Shown: in pieces, positions 57,047 to 64,000 of the stretch
How positions within the stretch are numbered: position 1 is the first letter of the stretch
Layout: the number at the start of each line of letters is the position of its first letter
NCBI RefSeq assembly: GCF_000153805.1
Contig: NZ_DS022298.1
Location: forward strand, 194,616 to 258,615
Source of the DNA: Synechococcus sp. BL107
GTDB taxonomy: Bacteria > Cyanobacteriota > Cyanobacteriia > PCC-6307 > Cyanobiaceae
DNA: 64,000 nucleotides
Direction: 5' to 3'
Notes under the pieces: generated by a model
Database searches by the model: none
The model's input: only the letters and a program-made list of their open reading frames with translations
What the model was told of the DNA's origin: nothing
Position numbers and translations under genes: made by a program

Positions 57047-58477
57047 TCAATAGCGGTAGTGGTCGGGCTTGTAAGGACCTTCTACCGGCACGTTGATGTA
57101 ATCGGCCTGATCTTTGCTGAGCTCAGTGAGGTTGGCGCCGATCTTCTCGAGGTGAAGACGGGCCACCATTTCATCGAGGTGCTTGGGCAGCACATACACC
57201 TCTTTGCCGTACTCATTGCCCTTGGTGAACAGCTCAATCTGAGCCAACACCTGGTTCGTGAAAGAGTTACTCATCACGAAACTTGGGTGGCCCGTGGCGC
57301 AGCCAAGATTCACCAGACGGCCTTCAGCCAAGAGGATGATTTTGTTGCCACTGGGCAAGGTGATGTGATCCACCTGGGGCTTGATGTTGTCCCACTTGTA
57401 GTTCTTGAGGGATGCCACATCGATTTCATTATCAAAGTGGCCGATGTTGCAGACAATGGCCTCATCTTTCATCTTCACCAGGTGCTCATTTCTGATCACC
57501 TGGTAGTTGCCAGTGGCCGTCACGAAGATGTCCATCTGATCCACCACATCGTCTAAGCGGACAACGCGGTAGCCCTCCATCGCCGCCTGAAGGGCGCAGA
57601 TCGGATCCACCTCTGCAATGCAGACGGTGGCACCAAGACCACGCAACGACTGGGCAGAACCCTTGCCCACATCGCCGTAGCCCACCACCAGGGCTTGCTT
57701 ACCAGCCACCATCACGTCCGTGGCGCGCTTGATGCTGTCGACCAACGACTCACGGCAGCCGTAGAGATTGTCGAACTTGCTCTTGGTGACTGAATCGTTG
57801 ACGTTGATTGCCGGGAAGGGCAGCTCCCCACTCTTTTGCATCTTGTAGAGCCGAGCCACACCTGTGGTGGTCTCTTCCGTGACTCCTTGGATCGCTGCTT
57901 TTGTGCGGCTGTAGAAGCTGGAATCTTCAGCAAGCTTCTTTTTGATCGAAGCAAACAGGAAGGTTTCTTCCTCGTTGGAGGGATTATCGAGAACGGTGAT
58001 GTCCTGCTCGGCCTTGGTGCCAAGAATCACAAGCCCCGTGGCGTCGCCACCGTCGTCGAGAATCATGTTCGGAGCACCGCCATCGCTCCACTCGAGGATG
58101 CGATGGGTATAGGCCCAATACTCCTCAAGCGTTTCACCCTTAACGGCGAACACTGGGGTGCCATTCGCTGCGATGGCAGCGGCGGCATGATCTTGGGTGG
58201 AGAAAATGTTGCAGGAGGCCCAGCGCACATCGGCGCCGAGTTCTTCCAAGGTTTCGATCAAAACGGCCGTTTGGATCGTCATATGGAGAGAACCAGCAAT
58301 CCGAGCACCCTTCAGGGGCTTCTCGTTGCCGTACTTCGCTCGTAATGCCATCAGACCAGGCATCTCGGTTTCGGCGATATCAAGTTCCTTGCGACCGAAA
58401 TCAGCAAGGTTGATATCGGCAATCACGCAGTCAGTCCCGAGCTTCAGCTCGGTCGCGGTTGTGGGCGCTGCCACCAT
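57047..58477 (-). CDS. ahcY: Adenosylhomocysteinase
   Basis: Splits S-adenosylhomocysteine into adenosine and homocysteine, relieving product inhibition of methyltransferases. It has [34 protein letters not shown], the NAD motif [19 protein letters not shown] and the C-terminal KPDHYRY. 476 residues, full length. It is divergent from tsaE. The ~100-bp leader contains possible hairpins. Many SAM enzymes in this window, including egtD and the island methyltransferases, would generate its substrate. Confidence 0.97.
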   Translation of the reverse strand: MVAAPTTATELKLGTDCVIADINLADFGRKELDIAETEMPGLMALRAKYGNEKPLKGARIAGSLHMTIQTAVLIETLEELGADVRWASCNIFSTQDHAAAAIAANGTPVFAVKGETLEEYWAYTHRILEWSDGGAPNMILDDGGDATGLVILGTKAEQDITVLDNPSNEEETFLFASIKKKLAEDSSFYSRTKAAIQGVTEETTTGVARLYKMQKSGELPFPAINVNDSVTKSKFDNLYGCRESLVDSIKRATDVMVAGKQALVVGYGDVGKGSAQSLRGLGATVCIAEVDPICALQAAMEGYRVVRLDDVVDQMDIFVTATGNYQVIRNEHLVKMKDEAIVCNIGHFDNEIDVASLKNYKWDNIKPQVDHITLPSGNKIILLAEGRLVNLGCATGHPSFVMSNSFTNQVLAQIELFTKGNEYGKEVYVLPKHLDEMVARLHLEKIGANLTELSKDQADYINVPVEGPYKPDHYRY

Positions 58478-58521
58478 GGTTTTCTAGCTCCGTAGGGAGA
58501 ATGTGAACTGGAATCTCTGCA

Positions 58522-58543
58522 GAGGCCCCGAGGCTTCGGGCTC
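58522..58543 (-). promoter_or_regulatory. Possible hairpin in ahcY leader
   Basis: GAG-CCCGA-AGCC-TCGGG-GC-CTC can fold in the ahcY leader, ~45 nt before the ATG. It shares three bases with an adjacent 10-bp palindrome CTCTGCAGAG (58515-58524), so two alternative structures exclude each other. Significance unproven. Confidence 0.3.
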
Positions 58544-58577
58544 GCGATGGAGCCAATTTACTAATAGAGGCATCCAT

Positions 58578-59003
58578 TTGCCGGATCTCGAGGCCACCCA
58601 GGCCCTCGGGACAGAACTGGCCCAGCGACTTCCAGGCGACGCGATTCTGCTGCTCAAGGGCCCTTTAGGAGCAGGCAAAACCTCGCTAGTGCAAGGGATC
58701 GCATCGGCTCTAGGTATTGGCGAACCCATCACCAGCCCCACCTTCGCGCTGGCTCAGCACTACACGGACGGGAATCCGCCGCTGATCCATCTCGATCTCT
58801 ACCGGCTCGAACAATCCCGTGCAGCGGACGATCTCTTTCTGCAGGAAGACGAAGAAGCCAAAGCCATCGGTGCATTGATGGCGGTGGAGTGGCCAGAACG
58901 GCTCAGCCTGGACCTTCCGGAGGCTTGGCAGCTAGAACTCTCCCATACCCAGAATGGAGGTCGACGGGCTCAGCTGACGCCTCCCAAAAACGCCTCCACT
59001 TGA
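58578..59003 (+). CDS. tsaE: tRNA threonylcarbamoyladenosine biosynthesis ATPase TsaE
   Basis: P-loop ATPase needed for t6A37 modification of ANN-decoding tRNAs. Walker A LLKGPLGAGKTSLVQG lies near residue 26. ITSPTFALAQ, HLDLYRL and VEWPERL are typical of the family. I favour the TTG at 58578 (protein PDLEATQALG...), because AGAGG sits 7 nt upstream. A GTG at 58503 would add 25 residues with no conserved sequence. The 3' end overlaps the convergent PfkB kinase gene by 34 nt. Confidence 0.9.
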   Translation: MPDLEATQALGTELAQRLPGDAILLLKGPLGAGKTSLVQGIASALGIGEPITSPTFALAQHYTDGNPPLIHLDLYRLEQSRAADDLFLQEDEEAKAIGALMAVEWPERLSLDLPEAWQLELSHTQNGGRRAQLTPPKNAST

Positions 59004-59929
59004 GCCTCCGTGGGATGGGGATCGATGCCCCCAGCACCAGCACAGACCAAGGCACCACAAGCGGCAGCAAAACGCAGCCGTTCAGCCACCGGAGCCAACC
59101 AACGATGTAAGAGCCCAGCGGTGAAGGCATCCCCTGCCCCCGTCGTGTCCACCACCTGTGGAGGGGACAACGCTGGTTGGGTTCCGCTTGTACCGCCAAT
59201 ACACCAGCGCACCGGGGCAGCCCCGTCCGTCACCACCACATCCGGCCGCTGGGGCAAGCCGGAGGAAATCACACGGGGATCATCTCCTGCAAAAAACCAA
59301 AGAGCCTCTTCCCGGGCCAACTTGATCAATGCCGCCTGCTCCAACAAGGGACGAATGACAGACCGCGCCGCCTGCGTCGGACCGGCAGAAGGATCCGCAG
59401 CGACATCCCAAAACGTGGGCCGCCAATTCACATCCAGCGCCAAAGCAATGCCTTGCGATCGCGCTTGGGCCACGGCATCCAGCAATGCTTGGGCGGACTG
59501 AGGGAAAGCTAAGGGGATCGTGCCCACCAACAGCCAACGGGCGGCAGAGGTCAGGGCAACCGGTTGAAGCGCCTGATCAGCAAACCCATCTCCTTGATCA
59601 CCGGCAAAACCCTGGAACTGGCGCTCCCCATCGCGAGCTCGCCGTACCAGCACGATCCGCGTCGGATGGGATGGGTCTACCTGAAGCGTGGAGGTATCAA
59701 CGCCCCGCTGACCAAATAAATGCTGAAAGTCTGCGCCGATCGCATCGCCCCCGACACGCCCAACAAAGGACACCGATGTGCCGAGACGCGCCAAGCCACA
59801 GGCCACATTCGCGGGCGCTCCACCCAAGCGGTCATCCACAGGTTGAGCACACGCCGGATTACCCCCGAGGGGACCAAGGCGATCGATCAAGGCCTCTCCC
59901 AAACAGATCACCGCATTGGGATCAGCCAT
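58970..59929 (-). CDS. PfkB family carbohydrate kinase (fructokinase-like)
   Basis: Ribokinase-fold sugar kinase, most like bacterial fructokinases. It has GEALIDRLGPLGG, GGAPANVACGLARLG and VVDTTGAGDAFTAGLL, whose Asp is the catalytic base. 319 residues, full length. The start codon overlaps the mutY stop (ATGA), so mutY and this kinase are cotranscribed. Phosphorylation of fructose would fit sucrose metabolism, but substrate is inferred from family only. Confidence 0.87.
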   Translation of the reverse strand: MADPNAVICLGEALIDRLGPLGGNPACAQPVDDRLGGAPANVACGLARLGTSVSFVGRVGGDAIGADFQHLFGQRGVDTSTLQVDPSHPTRIVLVRRARDGERQFQGFAGDQGDGFADQALQPVALTSAARWLLVGTIPLAFPQSAQALLDAVAQARSQGIALALDVNWRPTFWDVAADPSAGPTQAARSVIRPLLEQAALIKLAREEALWFFAGDDPRVISSGLPQRPDVVVTDGAAPVRWCIGGTSGTQPALSPPQVVDTTGAGDAFTAGLLHRWLAPVAERLRFAAACGALVCAGAGGIDPHPTEAQVEAFLGGVS

Positions 59930-61053
59930 CAGCTGCCTTCGCCAGGTCCTTGAAGCTGATTGGTCCTGCTCAATCTGCCAAGCAACGCCTCAATGATCCG
60001 GACATTCGCAGCGGGAAAGGGATAGTCCTTCAGCTGCTCCGGTCGGACCCATCGCACCTGTTGGCTGGCTAAGGGTTTTGGATCCCCGGACATCCAACGG
60101 CAGAGATGCACCACAAACTGAAGTTTCTTGTGGCTGTAGGCATGGTCGACAGTGATGAGGCTTTCCCCCACTGAAACCTCGATCCCCAATTCCTCCATCA
60201 GCTCCCGGGCGATGCAGGCCTCTATCGGCTCACCCGGCTCCTGCTTTCCACCGGGGAATTCCCACATCCCTCCAAGAAGTCCCTCCTCCAGGCGTTGGTC
60301 GATCAAGACGTCACCCGCCTCATTGATCACCACACCAATACCAATCACTTGAAACGGAAGGGGTTTGCGCTCTTCGACCACGGGCCAGCCGCTGGGATCG
60401 CCAGAAGCGTAAGCAGCGCATGACGCTCTCCAGGGGCACTGGTCACAACCCGGCCGGCGCGGCGTACACACCGTGGCGCCAAGATCCATCAGCGCCTGGT
60501 TGAAATCCCTTGGGCGCCTTAGATCCAGCAGCTCTTCACTCCACCGCCAAAACAAGTGCTGATCGCGGGACGGCGGCCGCCCATGGGTATGCAGACGAGC
60601 CAAAACCCGCTTGACGTTTCCATCCAAAATCGGCGCTGGCGCATTAAAGGCGCTGGACACAATTCCGCCAGCGGTGGTGCGGCCGACGCCCGGCAACGCC
60701 ATCCAGCCATCGAGATCCTTTGGCCAAGGCTGTTGGACCAAAACCCGAGCTGCTTCATGAAGACGCCGTGCCCTGGAGTAATAGCCAAGGCCTTGCCACT
60801 GCAACCGCACCTGCTCCAACGACGAGGTGGCGAAGGCATCCACGGTTGGGAACCTTGCCATCCAGCGCTGCCAGTAGGGCAACACCACCGACAGCTGGGT
60901 CTGCTGCAGCATCACCTCAGCGATCCAAATGCCATAGGAAGACAAGTTATCCTCAGGCAAAGGCCAAGTGCCGTCGGATTTGAACATCCAAGGCTTCTGA
61001 GCTGGGTCCTGACGGCCATAGAGCTGCCACCAGCTCAGGAGCGGCTCAGACAT
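59929..61053 (-). CDS. mutY: A/G-specific adenine DNA glycosylase MutY with Nudix domain
   Basis: Removes adenine mispaired with 8-oxoguanine. It has the catalytic-Glu segment IAEVMLQQTQ, helix-hairpin-helix LPGVGRTTAGGI, catalytic Asp in ILDGNVKRVLARL, and the iron-sulfur loop C-x6-C-x2-C-x5-C (CTPRRPGCDQCPWRASC). The C-terminal Nudix-like domain has GGMWEFPGGKQEPGE and a REL-x2-EL helix. ATG 61053 (MSEPLLSWW) is preferred over an upstream start at 61083. 374 residues. Confidence 0.95.
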   Translation of the reverse strand: MSEPLLSWWQLYGRQDPAQKPWMFKSDGTWPLPEDNLSSYGIWIAEVMLQQTQLSVVLPYWQRWMARFPTVDAFATSSLEQVRLQWQGLGYYSRARRLHEAARVLVQQPWPKDLDGWMALPGVGRTTAGGIVSSAFNAPAPILDGNVKRVLARLHTHGRPPSRDQHLFWRWSEELLDLRRPRDFNQALMDLGATVCTPRRPGCDQCPWRASCAAYASGDPSGWPVVEERKPLPFQVIGIGVVINEAGDVLIDQRLEEGLLGGMWEFPGGKQEPGEPIEACIARELMEELGIEVSVGESLITVDHAYSHKKLQFVVHLCRWMSGDPKPLASQQVRWVRPEQLKDYPFPAANVRIIEALLGRLSRTNQLQGPGEGS

Positions 61054-61333
61054 CGCAGTGATCGGTGCGTTGCGATGGAACAACGGGACGGTTCAACAAA
61101 ATCCGTTCTATCGTCATGGCAGTCAAAAATCGGGACTACAACTGAACGCTTGTTTTTTTAAGCACAGAAATCGCCTGATTTAGCCCTACCAAATCCGACG
61201 ACACAATGTTTGCTGACGCTCTCCCATCAGCAGCCATGGGTGGAGCTCTCCAATCTGAAGCAACGGTCCGCCAAGACGCCTTTGGACTCGTGGAACTCCG
61301 GACTCTCGAATTCGTTTCCCCGATTTAACCGTT

Positions 61334-62356
61334 ATGACAACACCCTCATACCAAGAGTTCACGCTGAAGCCCTTCAGCAAACGAAGCAATACAAGGGCTC
61401 TCCTTCAAATTGCCAACACGCTGATTCCGTATGGGCTGTTGTGGTGGCTCATGCTTCAAGCAGCAGCGGTGTCTCTCTGGCTCACTCCGCCGTTTTTGAT
61501 CATTCTCAGCTTGTTCTCGCTGAGAAGTTTTTCGCTAATGCACGATTGCGGTCATGGATCGCTGTTCGAAACAGCACGGCTAAATCGGATCTTCGGGTTC
61601 CTTCTGGGCGTCGTTAACGCGATTCCGCAGCTCTCTTGGTCGATCGATCACGCCTATCACCACAAGACCAACGGCGACTGGGAACGTTATCGAGGGGTTG
61701 CTGATTTCCTCAGCCTGGATGAATTTCAAAACCTCAGCCGCAAAGAACAGAGGATTTACGAAACAACCCACCACCCACTAATGGCCATTCCAGGTGGATT
61801 TTATTACTTAGCGATCAAACCAAGACTCGACCTCTTGATTGGGCTCATCAGTCCAAAAAATCGCATGTGGGGTTCAAGAGAGGAATTAAATGATCTTTGC
61901 CTGAGTAATTTATTTAGCCTGATTGCTGTGATCTGCCTAGGATGGTGGATTGGCTTCGGATTGTTCCTTAGCCTTTACAGCGTTGTTCTTTGCCTAACAG
62001 CCAGCAGCCTGATTTATGTGTTCTACGTACAGCACATTTTTGAAAATAGCTACGCCAATCCAAGCCAGGGATGGAGCCCAATGCGTGGTGCATTAGAAGG
62101 TTCGAGCTTGCTCGTTCTCCCACCGATACTTCAATGGTTTACAGCCAGCATCGGATTCCACAACATCCATCATCTCTGCGAGCGCATTCCTAATTACAAT
62201 TTAGAAGCCTGTCATCAGCAGAATCAGCACCTCTTACAAAATGTGCCGACGTTGACACTAGGAACCATGCTGCAATGCTCAAAATTCCTCTTGTGGGACC
62301 CTGCCAAAATGAGCCTTGCTGAAATTCCATCTCAAGATAAACTGAGTGCGATTTAG
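61334..62356 (+). CDS. Fatty acid desaturase
   Basis: Membrane di-iron desaturase. The three histidine boxes are HDCGH (70-74), HAYHH (106-110) and HNIHH (near 275). Four hydrophobic spans include LIPYGLLWWLMLQAAAVSLW and LFSLIAVICLGWWIGFGLFL. ATG 61334 gives MTTPSYQEFT. Histidine-box spacing fits acyl-lipid desaturases (DesA-like) of cyanobacteria more than carotenoid enzymes, but the position of the double bond cannot be told. The 3' half is somewhat AT-rich. Confidence 0.85.
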   Translation: MTTPSYQEFTLKPFSKRSNTRALLQIANTLIPYGLLWWLMLQAAAVSLWLTPPFLIILSLFSLRSFSLMHDCGHGSLFETARLNRIFGFLLGVVNAIPQLSWSIDHAYHHKTNGDWERYRGVADFLSLDEFQNLSRKEQRIYETTHHPLMAIPGGFYYLAIKPRLDLLIGLISPKNRMWGSREELNDLCLSNLFSLIAVICLGWWIGFGLFLSLYSVVLCLTASSLIYVFYVQHIFENSYANPSQGWSPMRGALEGSSLLVLPPILQWFTASIGFHNIHHLCERIPNYNLEACHQQNQHLLQNVPTLTLGTMLQCSKFLLWDPAKMSLAEIPSQDKLSAI

Positions 62357-62496
62357 AAATTTTGAGGGAATCTATTTCAATTAATATTTAGAAATTTCCC
62401 CCTTACCTGAATTTAATTTATAGCAAAGTTACCAAAATACTATTCTATTATTAGGAGTCAATATTTCCCATATTTCCACACTAATCCACCTCCTAG

Positions 62497-63432
62497 ATGA
62501 CCAAAAACTTTCCTTCAATTCAGGACACATGGGCATGGCAATCCCATCAAATTAGATGGTCACTGATGGGAGATCCAACGGCACCGACGGCGGTGATATT
62601 GATCCATGGCTTTGGGGCCAACACCAACCACTGGCGCTTCAACCAACCAGTACTGGGAGCGCAAACTCCCACCTACGCCATTGATCTGCTCGGGTTCGGG
62701 GGCAGTGATCAACCCAGGGCCCGACTAAAGGATGAACCCGTCACAGCCGACGCGGTGCATTACGGCTTTGATCTCTGGGGCCAGCAGGTAGCCGACTTCT
62801 GCGAAGAAGTGATCGACAAACCTGTGTTGCTGATTGGCAACTCCATCGGTGGCGTCGTCGCCCTACGAGCCGCACAACTGCTGGGAAGCCGCTGCCGCGG
62901 CGTGGTGCTGATCGATTGCGCCCAACGGTTAATGGACGACAAACAACTGGCCACGCAACCGGCCTGGATGGCCTGGATTCGACCCCTACTCAAAACGATG
63001 GTGCGTCAGCGCTGGCTGAGCACAGCCCTCTTCCGCAATGCCGCTCGACCCGGCGTAATCCGCAGTGTGCTGAAGCAGGCCTATCCCAGCGACGCCAACA
63101 TCGACGACGCGTTGGTGGACCTGCTGTTTCAACCAACCCAACGCGATGGAGCTGCCGAAGCCTTCCGCGGCTTTATCAACCTCTTCGACGACTATTTGGC
63201 CCCAGAGTTGATGCAGCACCTGTCAATTCCGGTAGATCTGATCTGGGGAGAAAAGGATCCTTGGGAACCCTTACTGGAAGCCCAACGTTGGTGCGACAGC
63301 ATCAACTGCGTGCGCTCGCTCACAGTGATTCCTGAGGCCGGGCATTGCCCTCATGACGAGGCACCGGACGCCACAAATGAAGCGTTGCTCAAAACATTGA
63401 TGACCTCTATGCCTCCACTGACGACGTCATGA
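62497..63432 (+). CDS. Alpha/beta hydrolase
   Basis: 311 residues with an intact catalytic triad: nucleophile Ser116 in IGNSIGGV, Asp in WGEKDPWEP and His in EAGHCPHDEAP. The oxyanion motif HGFGANTNHW is near 37 and the lid region covers 155-215. This architecture is common in cyanobacterial hydrolases next to photosynthesis or lipid genes. The substrate is unknown. The last 26 bp overlap the convergent sulfotransferase-like gene. Confidence 0.88.
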   Translation: MTKNFPSIQDTWAWQSHQIRWSLMGDPTAPTAVILIHGFGANTNHWRFNQPVLGAQTPTYAIDLLGFGGSDQPRARLKDEPVTADAVHYGFDLWGQQVADFCEEVIDKPVLLIGNSIGGVVALRAAQLLGSRCRGVVLIDCAQRLMDDKQLATQPAWMAWIRPLLKTMVRQRWLSTALFRNAARPGVIRSVLKQAYPSDANIDDALVDLLFQPTQRDGAAEAFRGFINLFDDYLAPELMQHLSIPVDLIWGEKDPWEPLLEAQRWCDSINCVRSLTVIPEAGHCPHDEAPDATNEALLKTLMTSMPPLTTS

Positions 63433-64000
63433 CACGCCAAAACTGCTGATCACTGAGTGCCCCAAAACTCCAAAGTGCCGCAAGACATTGATAGTCTTCA
63501 ACGAGAAATCGCTTGAGATTGTTAACCGCTGCAGCATCAAGATCCTGGCCAATCGCCCGCTTGGATGCATTGCTGCGTTCTCGCACTTCGGCCGCATCAA
63601 CACCCAGGATCCTGGTGCAATCTGCAGCCAAGGTTTCCTGACACACCACTCCCAAAATATTGGTAGGGATGACAACAGCCAAAAGAGGTCGACAGTAAAA
63701 AGAGATCGACTCGCGCAAATGATGCACAACATGAAAATCTCTTGCGACAGCCTGATTAAGCCGCCCATCAGACCAATACAAAGAACGGGCCATTGTTCCC
63801 AAACTCTTATAAGTGCTTAAAACCTTTCTTTCACCAGGAAAGCGGCGCACCTGATCTGGCAACGCATCATCAACTACGAGTTTGTAGCGCCACTCGAATG
63901 CGGAGAAGGCCCTATCAATCGGATTGCGAAGGCAAAAAAGATAATCACAAGTCGAATCTACGACGACACCATTGATGTGAGATTCAAAGAAGGAAGAGTA
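63407..64000 (-). CDS. Sulfotransferase domain protein, N-terminus beyond window
   Basis: Reading the minus strand from base 64000, the frame is open with no stop down to 63407. The visible part starts YSSFFESHINGVVV and contains LFCLRNPIDRAFSAFEW, the 3'-phosphosulfate-binding motif of sulfotransferases (Arg-x3-Asp-Arg...Ser). The TTG at 63862 is therefore internal and the gene is truncated by the window edge. The remaining ~150 residues are helical. It is the third sulfotransferase-like gene of the window. Target unknown. Confidence 0.75.
   Translation of the reverse strand, partial: YSSFFESHINGVVVDSTCDYLFCLRNPIDRAFSAFEWRYKLVVDDALPDQVRRFPGERKVLSTYKSLGTMARSLYWSDGRLNQAVARDFHVVHHLRESISFYCRPLLAVVIPTNILGVVCQETLAADCTRILGVDAAEVRERSNASKRAIGQDLDAAAVNNLKRFLVEDYQCLAALWSFGALSDQQFWRVMTSSVEA

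Noticed and set aside
58478-58577. SAH riboswitch upstream of ahcY
   Set aside because: Hairpins exist, but the conserved aptamer segments I know for SAH riboswitches are not seen. Recorded only as a possible leader structure.
61210-61617. 135-residue plus-strand frame upstream of the desaturase
   Set aside because: It overlaps the desaturase N-terminus, including its first histidine box, in another frame and shows no family features. The leading 250-bp spacer holds no clear gene.
63407-63862. Complete 151-residue protein starting at TTG 63862
   Set aside because: The frame continues without a stop to the window end and encodes a sulfotransferase motif there, so the gene is partial.

Overview
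The window looks like a marine picocyanobacterial chromosome, most likely Synechococcus (subcluster 5.1-like). It carries psaC, ndhS, rpaB, and the psaC-acpP-fabF-tkt and ruvB/smpB blocks. Housekeeping genes are GC-rich and tightly packed. They are interrupted by clearly AT-rich segments that encode surface-glycan enzymes. No tRNA, rRNA, CRISPR array, transposase or integrase was recognised by eye. The genus is an inference from gene content, not from a database match.

Layout. 1-5863: AT-rich accessory segment with a two-domain glycosyltransferase (cut by the window edge), a sulfotransferase, a coiled-coil protein, a TPR-like protein and a 615-bp gene-free gap. 5864-15646: core genes (voltage-gated K+ channel, ndhS, rimM, manC, glmS, psaC, acpP, fabF, tkt), with an AT-rich 2OG-Fe(II) oxygenase between rimM and manC. 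15647-37162: a ~21-kb AT-rich island between tkt and thiC. 37163-64000: mostly core genes: thiC with a TPP riboswitch, a five-gene overlapping operon (ruvB to a HEAT protein), smpB, a protein kinase, an egtB-egtD ergothioneine cluster, lysS, rpaB, mreBCD with a solute-binding lipoprotein, ssb, dedA, ahcY, tsaE, a PfkB kinase, mutY, a fatty acid desaturase and an alpha/beta hydrolase. A further glycosyltransferase follows smpB, and a sulfotransferase fragment runs off the right edge.

The island reads as three consecutive modules. Module 1 (15999-24863) resembles nonulosonic (legionaminic-like) acid chemistry with an acetamidino modification: a CBS-nucleotidyltransferase (PtmE-like), a methyltransferase, an SDR (PtmA-like), a WbpG/PseA-type amidotransferase with dedicated HisH and HisF partners, a Gfo/Idh/MocA oxidoreductase, a CMP-sugar cytidylyltransferase and a surface-carbohydrate protein. 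No NeuB/LegI-type synthase or NeuC/LegG-type epimerase is visible in the window. Module 2 (25008-31277) pairs a sulfotransferase with a truncated pyruvate-kinase-like protein, followed by a sugar C-methyltransferase, a DegT aminotransferase, an SDR epimerase and a probable glycosyltransferase. Module 3 (31401-34358) is an SDR, a DegT aminotransferase and a formyltransferase, a plausible N-formyl amino-sugar route. A CmcI-like protein and a large glycosyltransferase on the minus strand close the island.

The main points to follow up are the HisF paralogue lacking its cyclase aspartate, the cytidylyltransferase with no ordinary start codon, the pyruvate-kinase-like gene overlapping a sulfotransferase, and the composition shift inside the island. 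manC and glmS in the adjacent core supply GDP-mannose and glucosamine-6-phosphate, general precursors for such glycans.
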